A stretch of DNA of 64,000 nt from Pseudomonas corrugata (GCF_001269905.1 NZ_LHVK01000008.1:206526-270525); one strand, 5' to 3'; counted from the stretch's first letter, positions 52,342 to 61,142 are shown. Translations and numbers: made by a program. Notes: generated by a model from the sequence alone, not told the origin.

Positions 52342-52834
52342 TTTGGGAGCGAACCTGCTCGCGATAGCGGTGGGTCAGCTGAGGGAGATGGTGGCTGTGC
52401 CGGCGTCATCGCGAGCAGGCTCGCTCCCACAGGGGAATAGGGGGGATGCGGGATCTATAGGCTACCCGCGATCCAGTGTGGGAGCGAGCCTGCTCGCGAT
52501 GGCGGTGGGTCAGCTGAGGGAGATGGTGGCTGTGCCGGCGTCATCGCGAGCAGGCTCGCTCCCACAGGGGAATAGGGGGATGCGGGATCTGTAGGCTACC
52601 CGCGATCCAGTGTGGGAGCGAGCCTGCTCGCGATAGCGGTGGGTCGGTTGAGGGAGATGGTGGCTGTGCCGGCGTCATCGCGAGCAGGCTCGCTCCCACA
52701 GGGGAATAGGGGGGATGCGGGATCTGTAGGCTACCCGCGATTCAGTGTGGGAGCGAGCCTGCTCGCGATAGCGGTGGGTCAGCTGAGGGAGATGCTGGCT
52801 GTGCCGGCACCTTCGCGAGCAAGCCCGCTCCCAC
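52342..52834. repeat. Four tandem REPIN units, 134-135-bp period
   Basis: The word TGGGAGCG opens units at 52344, 52479, 52613 and 52748. Each unit is an inverted REP pair plus a shared linker (GGGGAATAGGGG...ATGCGGGATCT). Units 1-3 are almost identical; unit 1 has small changes in its first arm (TTTGGGAGCGAACC) and unit 4 in its last. The array fills the 570-bp gap between the binding-protein and permease genes of one ABC operon. As RNA, four strong hairpins would protect the upstream message and limit permease expression. Confidence 0.93.
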
Positions 52835-52881
52835 CGAAAAGTTGTGTTTGTGCTGTCGTTTTCCACTGACGAGACCTTGCC

Positions 52882-53790
52882 ATGGAACACCAACCGTTAA
52901 CTCATCCGCAGAGCGTTGCGCCAATGCGTTCCAGCCGGAGTATTTCGCCCACGACGCGGGCGTGGTTTTTCCTGTCGCCGTCGATGCTGTTTCTGGGCGT
53001 GTTGATTGCCGCCAGTCTGTTGGTACTGCGCATGAGCGTCGGCACCAAGGGCGCGGAGTGGAGTGGGTTCAGCCTTGCCAGTTATGGGCAATTGCTGGAG
53101 CCCTATTACCTCAAGTCCCTGTTGCTGACCTTACGCCTGGCACTGATCAGCGCGGTGATCGCCGTGCTGTTGGCGATCCCTGTGGCTTACACCATGTCGC
53201 GCCTGGCCTCGCCATTGCTGCGGCGGGTGTTCCTGGCGGCGGTGCTGTTGCCGCTGCTGGTCAACCTGCTGCTGCAAAGCTACGGCTGGCTGGTGATCCT
53301 CGGCCCGGCCGGCATGCTCAACCAGGCGCTCATGGGCCTGGGCCTGATCAAGCGACCGATCATGTTGCTGTACAACCAGAACGGCGTGCTGATGGGCTTG
53401 GTCCAGACCGCATTCCCCCTGGCCGTATTGCCCATCGCCAGCGCCATGCGCGGGGTGGCCCGCAGCTATGAGGAGGCGGCCGCCACCCTCGGTGCCAGCC
53501 GCTTCCAGGTGTTTCGCCAAGTGGTGTTGCCCATGAGCCTACCCGGCATCATCACCGGCGCGACCCTGGTGTTCGCCTACAACGCCAGCAGCTTCGTCGT
53601 ACCGCTGTTGTTGGGCGGGAGACGGGTGCCGATGCTGGCAGTGATGGTCCATGACCAGATTGCCCCGTTGATGAACTGGCCGGCCGCATCCGCCGCGGGG
53701 GTGGTGTTGATCGTCACCACGCTGCTGATCATGACCCTGTCCGAATATTTCACCGGCCGCCGTCGGCGGATGCTGGAGGCTTCTCAATGA
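52882..53790 (+). CDS. ABC transporter permease (PotB-type)
   Basis: 302 residues with six membrane segments. The cytoplasmic loop EEAAATLGASRFQVFRQVVL followed by PMSLPGIITG is the EAA motif that contacts the ATPase. This is the PotB/PotH type permease. A proline-rich N-terminal tail of about 35 residues comes before the first segment. Its stop overlaps the second permease start (ATGA). Confidence 0.9.
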   Translation: MEHQPLTHPQSVAPMRSSRSISPTTRAWFFLSPSMLFLGVLIAASLLVLRMSVGTKGAEWSGFSLASYGQLLEPYYLKSLLLTLRLALISAVIAVLLAIPVAYTMSRLASPLLRRVFLAAVLLPLLVNLLLQSYGWLVILGPAGMLNQALMGLGLIKRPIMLLYNQNGVLMGLVQTAFPLAVLPIASAMRGVARSYEEAAATLGASRFQVFRQVVLPMSLPGIITGATLVFAYNASSFVVPLLLGGRRVPMLAVMVHDQIAPLMNWPAASAAGVVLIVTTLLIMTLSEYFTGRRRRMLEASQ

Positions 53791-54635
53791 GCGCGTTGAG
53801 TAAAAAACGCCAGTCGCTGTTGCCCGGTGAAACCGGTCGGATCGCGGGGCTGCTGTCGGGTCTCATTCTGTTGCTGGCGGTATTGCCGATCCTGACCATG
53901 ATCGTCATGTCCTTCAGCGGCGCGGCGAACCTGGACTTCCCGCCAAGCAGCTACAGCCTGCAATGGTATCGGGCCGCCTGGCAGACCTTCGTCTCCCCGG
54001 ATACCAGCGATGTACTGAGCCTGGGCCAGGCCATGGGCACCAGCTTGCTGGTGGCGTGCCTGACCATGATCTTCGCCACGCTGATCGCGGTGCCGGCGGC
54101 CTATGCACTGACCCGTTGTGAGTTCCGGGGCAAGGCCGTGGCGCTACAATTGATGTCGCTGCCGTTGGTGTTCCCCATGGTGGTGCTGGGTCTGGCTTTG
54201 CTGTTGGTGTTCGACAGCCTGCCATTTCAGATGACCACCTCAAGGCTGGTCATTGCCCACGTCATCCTTGCCTTGCCGTTCGTGGTGAAGAACTGCACCG
54301 CCGCCATGCTCGGCATCGGTAGCGAAGTCGAGGAAGCCGCGCGGATGCTCGGGGCCTCACCGCAGCGGGCCATCGTCGATGTGGTGGTGCCGTTGATGAA
54401 GTCGGGCATCCTCGCCGGAATGCTTCTGGCATTTATTGTCTCGTTCAACGAATTCACCGTGACCTATTTTCTCTACACCGTCGACGTCATGACAGTGCCG
54501 ATCTGGATGTACAGCCGCACCGTGTCGTCGCTTGACCCCACCGTTTTTTCGTTTGCCGTGCTCATCGTGCTGATCGACTTCGTGCTGATCTGGGCCTTGG
54601 AGAAGCTGGTGGGCGAGGGCGGCGTTTCCTTTTGA
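53787..54635 (+). CDS. ABC transporter permease (PotC-type)
   Basis: 282 residues with six membrane segments and the EAA loop EVEEAARMLGASPQRAIVDV. This is the PotC/PotI partner of the preceding permease; together they form the membrane channel. The next gene starts 16 bp later. Confidence 0.9.
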   Translation: MSALSKKRQSLLPGETGRIAGLLSGLILLLAVLPILTMIVMSFSGAANLDFPPSSYSLQWYRAAWQTFVSPDTSDVLSLGQAMGTSLLVACLTMIFATLIAVPAAYALTRCEFRGKAVALQLMSLPLVFPMVVLGLALLLVFDSLPFQMTTSRLVIAHVILALPFVVKNCTAAMLGIGSEVEEAARMLGASPQRAIVDVVVPLMKSGILAGMLLAFIVSFNEFTVTYFLYTVDVMTVPIWMYSRTVSSLDPTVFSFAVLIVLIDFVLIWALEKLVGEGGVSF

Positions 54636-54650
54636 TTTCGAGGTGAAGAC

Positions 54651-55706
54651 ATGACTGGACTGATACTGGAAAACGTCGAGAAACATTACGGCTCGGCTTG
54701 CGCGGTAAAGGATGTGAACCTGCATTTGCCGGAAGGCAAGCTGGTCTGTTTTCTCGGGCCTTCGGGCTGCGGCAAGACCACGCTGCTGCGGATGATCGCC
54801 GGCCTGGAAAGCCTTAGCGGCGGTGAGAACCGCCTGGATGGCGATGACATCGGTCATACCCCGGCGCACCTGCGCAACTTCGGCATGGTCTTTCAATCGC
54901 TGGCGTTGTTTCCCCACATGACCGTCGGCGAGAACATCGCCTATCCACTGAAACTGCGCGGCGTGGGCAAGGCCGAGCAGCAGGCGCGGGTGGTGGAGCT
55001 GCTGGAGCTGATTCAGCTCCAGGCCATGATCGACCGGCCCGTGGCGAAACTGTCTGGTGGCCAGCGTCAGCGCGTGGCAATTGCCCGGGCGATTGCCGCA
55101 CGGCCAAAAATCCTGCTGTTGGACGAACCGCTGTCTGCCCTCGACGCCAAGCTGCGTGAGTCGATGCAGGTGGAAATCCGCCAACTGCAACAGCGGCTGA
55201 ACATCACCACCATCCTGGTGACCCACGACCAGCGCGAGGCCATGACCATGGCCGATATCGTGGTGGTGCTGGGCGAGCACCGGGTGCAGCAGGTGGGGAC
55301 GCCGATCGAGATCTACCGGCATCCAGCCAATGAGTTCGTCGCCGACTTCATCGGCTCGGGTAATATTTTTCCTGCGACCACGCTGGGCAGCGGGCGTGTC
55401 GGCCTGCCGGGCGGGGATGTGCTGGACGTACCGGCCAGCCGTAGCCCGATTGTTGGCGAGAAGATCAAGTTGCTGGTGCGCCCGGAAGACGTGCAGCTGT
55501 CTACTCCCCAGGCCACGGCGGGTAACCGCTTGCTGGGCAAGGTGACATTCGTGCGTGACATTGGCGCGACCATCGAGACCACGGTGGAGTGTTCCGGGGT
55601 TTCATTCACTGCGCTGAGTACGCCTTGCCAGGGAATGGACCTGGGCATCGGGCACGCGGTGTCGGTGACCCTGCCGGCAGATGCGTGTCGGTTGCTGGAG
55701 GCTTGA
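54651..55706 (+). CDS. ABC transporter ATP-binding protein (PotA-type)
   Basis: 351 residues. Walker A GPSGCGKTT, Q-loop MVFQSLALFPHMTV, signature LSGGQRQRVAIARAIAA, Walker B ILLLDEPLSALD, H-loop TILVTHDQREA. A C-terminal TOBE domain follows (LVRPEDVQLS). It energises the uptake system with the two permeases and the binding protein. Confidence 0.92.
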   Translation: MTGLILENVEKHYGSACAVKDVNLHLPEGKLVCFLGPSGCGKTTLLRMIAGLESLSGGENRLDGDDIGHTPAHLRNFGMVFQSLALFPHMTVGENIAYPLKLRGVGKAEQQARVVELLELIQLQAMIDRPVAKLSGGQRQRVAIARAIAARPKILLLDEPLSALDAKLRESMQVEIRQLQQRLNITTILVTHDQREAMTMADIVVVLGEHRVQQVGTPIEIYRHPANEFVADFIGSGNIFPATTLGSGRVGLPGGDVLDVPASRSPIVGEKIKLLVRPEDVQLSTPQATAGNRLLGKVTFVRDIGATIETTVECSGVSFTALSTPCQGMDLGIGHAVSVTLPADACRLLEA

Positions 55707-55735
55707 TCTGGAAAAGTGGGGGCTTGGTCTGGCCC

Positions 55736-55799
55736 CATCGCTAGCAGGCTCCCCACATTGGAATGCGTCCCCCCTGTGGGAGCGAGCCTGCTCGCGATG
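55736..55799. repeat. REPIN, family A, one arm decayed
   Basis: ATCGCTAGCAGGCTCCCCAC is a damaged half; TGTGGGAGCGAGCCTGCTCG is intact. It ends the ABC operon, before the convergent AraC gene. Confidence 0.85.
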
Positions 55800-55828
55800 A
55801 AGCCGGCACAGCCAATGCAAAAGCCCAA

Positions 55829-56758
55829 TCAAACCGTCAACCGCAACCGCGCCAGATCCCGCAACGGCGGTGCGCCAAACAGTCGGCTGTACTCGCGGCT
55901 GAACTGCGAAGGGCTTTCATAACCCACTCGATACCCTGCCGCCGAAGCTTCCAGCCCCTCGGCCAGCATCAGCCGCCGGGCTTCCTGCAGGCGCAACTGT
56001 TTCTGATATTGCAGCGGGCTCATGGCGGTCATGGCTTTGAAGCGATGATGAAGAGTAGAGACGCTGAGGTTCACTTCCCGGGCCAGTTCGTCGATGCGCA
56101 GCGGCTGTTCGAAGTGACCGTTGAGCCATTTGATCGCCTGGCCGATGCGATGGCTCTGGCTGTTGGCAATGGCGATTTCGTACAGCCGGTAGCCCTGTGG
56201 ACTGCGCAGCAGTCGGTACAGGATTTCCCGTCGCACCAGGGGCGCGAGCATGGTGATGTCCTTGGGGTGGTCCAGCAGGCGCACCAGACGCAGCACTGCG
56301 TCTAGCATCGACGTGTCCAGGCGTTCGACATACAGGCCACGACCGGCTGGGCGGGTCGGCACGCCCAGCGGGCCGGCATCGGCGATCAGCGCGGTAATTT
56401 CCGCCGGGTCGATGTCCAGGCGCACAGCCAGGATCGGGTGTTCAGGCGAAACGTCGGCGATGCATCCGCTCAACGGCATCGAAACCGAGACCACCAGGTA
56501 ATGAAGCGGGTCGTAATTGAACAGTTCGTCCGCCAGTCGTACCTGTTTGCTGCCCTGGGCCATGATGCACAACGCCGGCTGCGCCAGCACCGGTGCAAAT
56601 TTATGGGGCTTGCTGTGGCGAGACAGATTCAATGAGCCGATGGCGGTAGCGTAGCTGCCGTCTTCACGGGTATTGCGGTCGATGATCGACGCCAGTTCGG
56701 CGCGCTGTTGTTCCAGATGCGGGTCCAGGGGGACGTGGGCGTGGTCGAGCGGCGACAT
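55829..56758 (-). CDS. AraC family transcriptional regulator
   Basis: 309 residues from the ATG at 56758 (GAGGATCC upstream). N-terminal AraC_N-type sensor domain (KPHKFAPVLAQPALCIMAQG, SKQVRLADELFNYDPLHYLV) and a C-terminal double HTH (RIDELAREVNLSVSTLHHRF; SPSQFSREYSRLFGAPPLRD). It is divergent from the small monooxygenase-like gene at 57083 and is a candidate regulator of it. Confidence 0.88.
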   Translation of the reverse strand: MSPLDHAHVPLDPHLEQQRAELASIIDRNTREDGSYATAIGSLNLSRHSKPHKFAPVLAQPALCIMAQGSKQVRLADELFNYDPLHYLVVSVSMPLSGCIADVSPEHPILAVRLDIDPAEITALIADAGPLGVPTRPAGRGLYVERLDTSMLDAVLRLVRLLDHPKDITMLAPLVRREILYRLLRSPQGYRLYEIAIANSQSHRIGQAIKWLNGHFEQPLRIDELAREVNLSVSTLHHRFKAMTAMSPLQYQKQLRLQEARRLMLAEGLEASAAGYRVGYESPSQFSREYSRLFGAPPLRDLARLRLTV

Positions 56759-57082
56759 GCCAGGATCCTCGGATAATAGAAGCGATGGGCAAAGCTTATG
56801 TTTGTGCAAGGCGTCGTGGTAGTCACATCCTGTTGAAAGCTTGCCTGATCCTGCCTGGCCATCGCGCCGGATTGTTGCAACGCTGCCGAAACTTGCTTGA
56901 AATCTTTCGTTTCAAAATGTCCGGTTCCTGTCGGGGCGCTTCGGCTTTGCAAACTACTTTTACGCAGGATTGTGCAAGGCGTCGGCAGAAATCGACTAAC
57001 GAACCTGGCATCGCGGCGCTTAACCTTCAATCCTGTCGCAGCTGTTCCCGGCTGCACAATGGATGACCTGGGAGGGTTGAAC
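56759..57082. other. 324-bp divergent spacer, no gene seen
   Basis: Between the AraC gene and the small monooxygenase-like gene. Short open frames here have no credible start or family pattern. It should hold both promoters. I see no clear dyad. Confidence 0.4.
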
Positions 57083-57427
57083 ATGTCTACACAGATCCCC
57101 GTCAGTCACATGGCTTTTGTGCGGGCCCGCGCCGGAAGCTCCAACTTATTGGGCGTACGACTGAGTAAACTCATCGCGCCTTCGCGCCAAGCCCCTGGTT
57201 GCCTGCACTTTGCGTTGCAACAATCGCAATGCGACGACGATTTGTGGCTGATGTCCGGGCTTTGGGTCGATCAGCAGGCGATGGATGCGTACTTCAACTC
57301 CCCGGCCATGGGGATTTTCGCTGAGCTGGTGCAGGAGCTGGTGGTAAGCAGTCTGGATTTCCACACCTTCAGGGAAGTGTCCGCAGCCCAGGCGCCACTG
57401 GCGACGGTACACAAACTGGCTGGATGA
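57083..57427 (+). CDS. Small protein, probable antibiotic biosynthesis monooxygenase (ABM) family
   Basis: 114 residues. The pattern VSHMAFVRARAGSSNLLGVR, PGCLHFALQQSQCDDDLWLM and QAMDAYFNSPAMGIFAEL fits the dimeric alpha/beta ABM fold (quinol monooxygenase-like), which acts on quinols or aromatic compounds without a cofactor. GGGAGGG lies before the ATG at 57083. The family fit is by pattern only and the substrate is unknown. Confidence 0.7.
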   Translation: MSTQIPVSHMAFVRARAGSSNLLGVRLSKLIAPSRQAPGCLHFALQQSQCDDDLWLMSGLWVDQQAMDAYFNSPAMGIFAELVQELVVSSLDFHTFREVSAAQAPLATVHKLAG

Positions 57428-57473
57428 AGGTTTAATAACTCTCCATTTCTCATCGCCAGGATGCGCAAAAAAC

Positions 57474-57707
57474 ATGGCACGTAAAGCGTTTGAAACCTTT
57501 GAAGCTGTCTCTGCGGTCGTTCCTCGGGAGGGCGGTGGCTACCATGCAGCCATTGCGACCAAAGCCATCGGTGGCTCCGGGGCTCCGCGCTTCCACAAGA
57601 TACTCGAGGAGCAGACGTTCGAAACCGCTGCCAAAGCCGATGAAGCTGCCGCTGTGCATGTGACACGTCTGAAGGGCGTCGACGAAGAGGGTGGGTTGGT
57701 CTGGTGA
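57474..57707 (+). CDS. Small protein of unknown function
   Basis: 77 residues (MARKAFETFEAVSAVVPREG...). I do not recognise the family. It is acidic, has repeated Ala/Glu/Lys helices at the C-terminus (FETAAKADEAAAVHVTRL) and no membrane segment or cysteine. CCAGGATG lies upstream of the ATG. It starts 47 bp after the ABM-like gene and may be cotranscribed. A family B palindrome follows. Confidence 0.7.
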   Translation: MARKAFETFEAVSAVVPREGGGYHAAIATKAIGGSGAPRFHKILEEQTFETAAKADEAAAVHVTRLKGVDEEGGLVW

Positions 57708-57733
57708 TGACCCTCTCAGCCAATAAAGCTTCT

Positions 57734-57761
57734 GTGGCGAAAGGATTTATCCCCTCGCCAC
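57734..57761. repeat. Short palindrome, family B
   Basis: GTGGCGAAAGGAT, TT, ATCCCCTCGCCAC: arms with two mismatches. Between two convergent genes, so likely a shared transcription end. Confidence 0.85.
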
Positions 57762-57779
57762 AGAAGCTTGTGCACGTTC

Positions 57780-58400
57780 TTACTTTGGGCGATGCATCTT
57801 GAACAGCGCCTCAGGCCCCAACTGGAAGTAATCCGCCGGTCCGCCACCGCGCAAGATCGGTTCGGCGGCGGCTGTGTCGTAGACCCCGTCCTTCAATAGC
57901 CACTTGGCAATATGCACCGCAACCACTTCGCCGAGGATCAACCAGCTCGGCACCAACCCCTTGTCCGCTCGCTGCAACTGAATGATCTGGGTGACCTTGC
58001 ATTCGAAGGACACCGGGCTTTCGGCCACCCGCGGCACCTGGATCACCTGTGATGTCGCTGGCGTCAACCCCGCCAGTTCGAATTCGTTGACCTCGGGCGC
58101 GACCATGGCGCAGCTCTGGTTCATCTGTTCGGCCAGCGGGCGTGTGGCCAGGTTCCAGGCGAATTCGCCAGTCTGTTCGATGTTGTTCAGGCTGTCTTTG
58201 CGCCCGACACTGGAAAAACCAATGATCGGCGGGACGTAATTGAAGGCATTGAAGAAACTGTAGGGTGCCAGGTTCAGGCGGCCTTCGGCGTCCTGGGAAG
58301 AGATCCAGCCGATAGGACGTGGGCCGACAATGGCGTTGAACGGATCGTGGGGCAGGCCATGGCCGTTGGCGGGTTCGTAGTAGTAGATATCGTCGGGCAT
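57780..58400 (-). CDS. Flavin reductase family protein
   Basis: 206 residues from the ATG at 58400. Split-barrel FMN-binding pattern: NAIVGPRPIGWISSQDAEGR, LNLAPYSFFNAFNYVPPIIG, FSSVGRKDSLNNIEQTGEFA. These proteins use NAD(P)H to reduce flavin for a partner oxygenase, or bind FMN for an oxidoreductase role. An upstream TTG would add four residues. The partner is not clear from the neighbours. Confidence 0.85.
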   Translation of the reverse strand: MPDDIYYYEPANGHGLPHDPFNAIVGPRPIGWISSQDAEGRLNLAPYSFFNAFNYVPPIIGFSSVGRKDSLNNIEQTGEFAWNLATRPLAEQMNQSCAMVAPEVNEFELAGLTPATSQVIQVPRVAESPVSFECKVTQIIQLQRADKGLVPSWLILGEVVAVHIAKWLLKDGVYDTAAAEPILRGGGPADYFQLGPEALFKMHRPK

Positions 58401-58533
58401 GGAAGTGCTCAAATCCTGGGTTTGGGTGGGACTCGAAGAATAGTGCCGAGCCGTATCGGTTTTGTCAGTACCGCAGGGCTTTGAAGGAGGTCTTTTGCAC
58501 AGAGATGGCGATTACCAGGGGCTTTAATGACTA

Positions 58534-58553
58534 AGCCCGGCCGAAGCCGGGCT
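58534..58553 (-). terminator. Hairpin terminator of the repeat-protein gene
   Basis: On the minus strand AGCCCGGC, TTCG, GCCGGGCT: an 8-bp GC stem with a stable UUCG loop, then TAGTCATTAAA. It lies 20 bp after the stop of the repeat protein. The T-run is weak. Confidence 0.75.
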
Positions 58554-58573
58554 GTGAGGACGCCTTTGGGGGA

Positions 58574-58984
58574 TCAGCTGATGAGGGCACCACCGGTACG
58601 ATCGAAGCCGTCTTCAGCAACAGTGGCGCCACCGGTACGATCGAAGCCGTCTTCAGCAACAGTGGCGCCACCGGTACGATCGAAGCCGTCTTCAGCAACA
58701 GTGGCGCCGTTGGTACGGTCGAAGCCGTCTGCAGCAACAGTGGCGCCGTTGGTACGGTCGAAGCCGTCTGCAGCAACAGTGGCGCCGTTGGTACGGTCGA
58801 AGCCGTCTGCAGCAACAGTGGCGCCGTTGGTACGGTCGAAGCCATCTGCAGCAACGGTGGCAGCACCGGTGCGCTCATAACCATCAGCGGCAACAGCTGA
58901 ACCGGTACGGTTGAAACCGTCAGCGGCGAAGGTATTGGCAGCGAGTACCGACAGGGTCAGGGCAAGGATCAGTTTGGTTTTCAT
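58574..58984 (-). CDS. Secreted protein of nine 13-residue tandem repeats
   Basis: 136 residues: signal peptide MKTKLILALTLSVLAANTFA, then nine copies of a DGFDRTxGATVA(A/E) unit and a short tail (LIS). Copies 1-2 are variant (DGFNRTGSAVA, DGYERTGAATVA), copies 3-6 read RTNG, and copies 7-9 read RTGG. The 39-nt DNA unit is nearly identical within each block, so the array grew recently by unequal exchange. The mature protein has no Cys or Trp. Function unknown; I do not recognise a named family. The ATG at 58984 is set by the signal peptide. Confidence 0.85.
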   Translation of the reverse strand: MKTKLILALTLSVLAANTFAADGFNRTGSAVAADGYERTGAATVAADGFDRTNGATVAADGFDRTNGATVAADGFDRTNGATVAADGFDRTNGATVAEDGFDRTGGATVAEDGFDRTGGATVAEDGFDRTGGALIS

Positions 58985-59075
58985 GGTCGTATCTCCAAAT
59001 CGTTGAGGGGGTGTGTCTTGCATGGGTTTAATTCTACTCATGCAAATTTGATTAAAAAGCGCAAAATAGTGCTAA

Positions 59076-59205
59076 ATCGAATCGATTAATTCGATATTAA
59101 GACTTGCGCATCCCATGGCTTTACAAACCTCGGCAAAGGCCGTGAACGTATCGATTCAAGTGAGATGAGGATGCCAGGCCAGCATTAATCGTCGATTAAT
59201 TCGAT
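59076..59205. promoter_or_regulatory. Two AT-rich dyads sharing TCGATTAATTCGAT
   Basis: TCGATTAATTCGAT occurs at 59082 and 59192, exactly 110 bp apart. The first copy forms the dyad ATCGAAT-CGATTA-ATTCGAT (59076-59095). The second forms ATTAATCG-T-CGATTAAT (59184-59200). They lie in the 286-bp spacer upstream of the repeat protein (minus) and a gene remnant (plus). They may be operator sites for the repeat-protein gene, or scars of a deletion that truncated the next gene. Confidence 0.55.
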
Positions 59206-59270
59206 GTCGGACGGATGCGACAGATTTTTCATGTACTCCCGACCTGTTTTTCACCGCCGCAACGCCAGCC

Positions 59271-59639
59271 TTGCCAGGGCCTGTAATCAAGGCCGGTCGC
59301 CTCACACTGGAGCTTTCCGACTACCTGGCGGATGATTCGGGCCTGGGGTTTGGCGGCGCTGCGTTACTGATCGGCTCGACCATTGCCCTGGTCGTGCTGC
59401 TCAAGTGCTTCACCAGAATTTCGACAATGGTGTTGTTCTGGATCGCGTTCGTGCTGACCCGTCCGTTGGGGGCAACGCTGGGTGACCTGATGACCAAATC
59501 CCATGAGCAGGGCGGCCTGGACATTGGCACCGTCGGTTCGTCGGCGGTGTTGGCGGGAATTCTGGTTGTGATGATCGCCGGGGCGGCGTATGCGCAGAGT
59601 CGCTATGGCAGGCAGGGGGCTGCTGCCGAGTCGGGTTGA
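59271..59639 (+). pseudogene. 3' remnant of a DUF347-repeat (COG4705-like) membrane protein
   Basis: About 110 recognisable residues: LELSDYLADDSGLGFGGAAL and FWIAFVLTRPLGATLGDLMT, then KSHEQGGLDIGTVGSSAVLA. This is the last repeat of membrane-anchored DUF347-type proteins, which are about 250 residues with four such repeats. The earlier repeats are missing; the only starts are a TTG or GTG-like codon without a ribosome-binding site. It is most likely a 5'-truncated pseudogene, though a short expressed protein cannot be excluded. Confidence 0.7.
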
Positions 59640-59653
59640 TACCGAGTTGCCCC

Positions 59654-59719
59654 TATCGCGAGCAGGCTCGCTCCCACAGCTTCAATGTAAATCCTGTGGG
59701 ACCGAGCCTGCTCGCGATG
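59654..59719. repeat. REPIN, family A
   Basis: ATCGCGAGCAGGCTCGCTCC and the forward half TGTGGGACCGAGCCTGCTCG (one change). Short central spacer. Between two convergent genes. Confidence 0.88.
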
Positions 59720-59760
59720 AGTCCATAACAGTCACCCAAGCAGTGACTGCCGATACCCCA

Positions 59761-61080
59761 TCAGTCCGTCACGATCCGCGAATGCTTGCGGGTGTCTTTC
59801 ATGGTGATGTACACCAGCAACGAAACCGCGATGCACGCCGTCACGTACCAGTAGTAGCCCGTCTCCATGCCAATGCTCTTGAACCACAGTGCAATGTATT
59901 CAGCCGTACCGCCGAAGATCGACACGGTCAGCGCATACGGCAGACCTACACCCAAGGCGCGGATTTCGGTGGGGAACAACTCGGCTTTTACCACGGCGTT
60001 GATCGAGGTGTAGCCGCTGACGATGATCAGCGCGGCCATGATCAGGAAAAATGCTCCCCACCAGGTCTGGATGTTATGCAATGCGGTAAGGATCGGTACG
60101 GTGCACAGCGTCCCCAGAATGCCGAAGGCAATCAGGATCGGCCGGCGTCCGATCTTGTCCGACAGGCTGCCGATCACCGGTTGCAGGCACATGAACAGGA
60201 ACAGCGTGGCGGCGGAAATCGTGGTGGAGTCGGAAATGCTCATGCCGACGGTGTTCACCAGGTATTTCTGCATGTAGGTGGTGTAAGTGTAGAACGCCAG
60301 GGTGCCACCCATGGTCAGGCCGACCACGGTCATCAATTCCTTCGGATGGCGCATCAAGGTGCGCATGGCGCTTTCCTTGGCCTTCTCCTTCTTGGTAAAC
60401 GACTCGGTTTCTTCCATGCCACGACGCAGGTACAGCGCCACGATCGCACACAAGGCACCAATGGCAAACGGAACGCGCCAGCCCCAGGCGTACAACTGTT
60501 CGCTGGTGAGGAACTGCTGCAATACGATCAGCACGCCGAGGGCGATGAGCTGGCCGGAGATCAGGGTCACGTATTGGAAGCTGGAGAAGAAGCCGCGACG
60601 TTCCTTGGTCGCCATCTCGCTCAGGTAGGTCGCCGACGTGCCGTACTCGCCGCCCACCGACAGGCCTTGGAGCAAACGGGCGAAGACCAGCAGGATCGGT
60701 GCACCGACACCGATGGTTTCATAACCTGGGCTCAGGGCGATGATCAGCGAGCCAAAGCACATCAGGTAGACCGAGGCCATCAACGCCCGCTTGCGGCCGG
60801 CGCGGTCGGCGTAGAGTCCCATCAACCATCCGCCGATCGGACGCATCAGGAAGCCCACGGCGAAAATCGCGGCGGTGTTGAGCAATTGGGCAGTGGTGTC
60901 ACCCTTGGGGAAGAAGACTTTGGCGAAGTACAACGAGAAAGCGGCGTAGACGTACCAGTCATACCACTCGACCATGTTGCCGACCGAACCGCTGAAGATC
61001 GATTTGATCCGGCTGGCGGTGGTTCTTTCACGGGCGGGCACGGCAGCCGACCCGAGGGGCAGGGCGTTGGAGTTATCCAT
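59761..61080 (-). CDS. MFS transporter, metabolite:H+ symporter (2-oxoglutarate permease-like)
   Basis: 439 residues with 12 membrane segments. Signatures: FSGSVGNMVEWYDWYVYAAF, LMRPIGGWLMGLYADRAGRK and RLLQGLSVGGEYGTSATYLS, all of the MHS/KgtP branch that imports 2-oxoglutarate or similar acids. The gene has a sigma-54 promoter (61143-61158), and the activator and kinase genes lie upstream. In P. aeruginosa the MifS/MifR pair controls a 2-oxoglutarate transporter of this type, which supports the substrate. Confidence 0.9.
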   Translation of the reverse strand: MDNSNALPLGSAAVPARERTTASRIKSIFSGSVGNMVEWYDWYVYAAFSLYFAKVFFPKGDTTAQLLNTAAIFAVGFLMRPIGGWLMGLYADRAGRKRALMASVYLMCFGSLIIALSPGYETIGVGAPILLVFARLLQGLSVGGEYGTSATYLSEMATKERRGFFSSFQYVTLISGQLIALGVLIVLQQFLTSEQLYAWGWRVPFAIGALCAIVALYLRRGMEETESFTKKEKAKESAMRTLMRHPKELMTVVGLTMGGTLAFYTYTTYMQKYLVNTVGMSISDSTTISAATLFLFMCLQPVIGSLSDKIGRRPILIAFGILGTLCTVPILTALHNIQTWWGAFFLIMAALIIVSGYTSINAVVKAELFPTEIRALGVGLPYALTVSIFGGTAEYIALWFKSIGMETGYYWYVTACIAVSLLVYITMKDTRKHSRIVTD

Positions 61081-61142
61081 TGAAGGATCCTTCGTTTAAT
61101 TGTTTTTGTGGAGCGCGTAGGAACGCAGCCTGAATGGGCTAT

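Noticed and set aside
52342..52834. Regular repeats that could suggest a CRISPR array
   Set aside because: The period is 134-135 bp, linkers are repeated rather than unique, and each unit is an inverted REP pair.
58574..58984. 39-nt repeats that could suggest a CRISPR array
   Set aside because: There are no spacers; the units abut and encode a continuous protein with a signal peptide.
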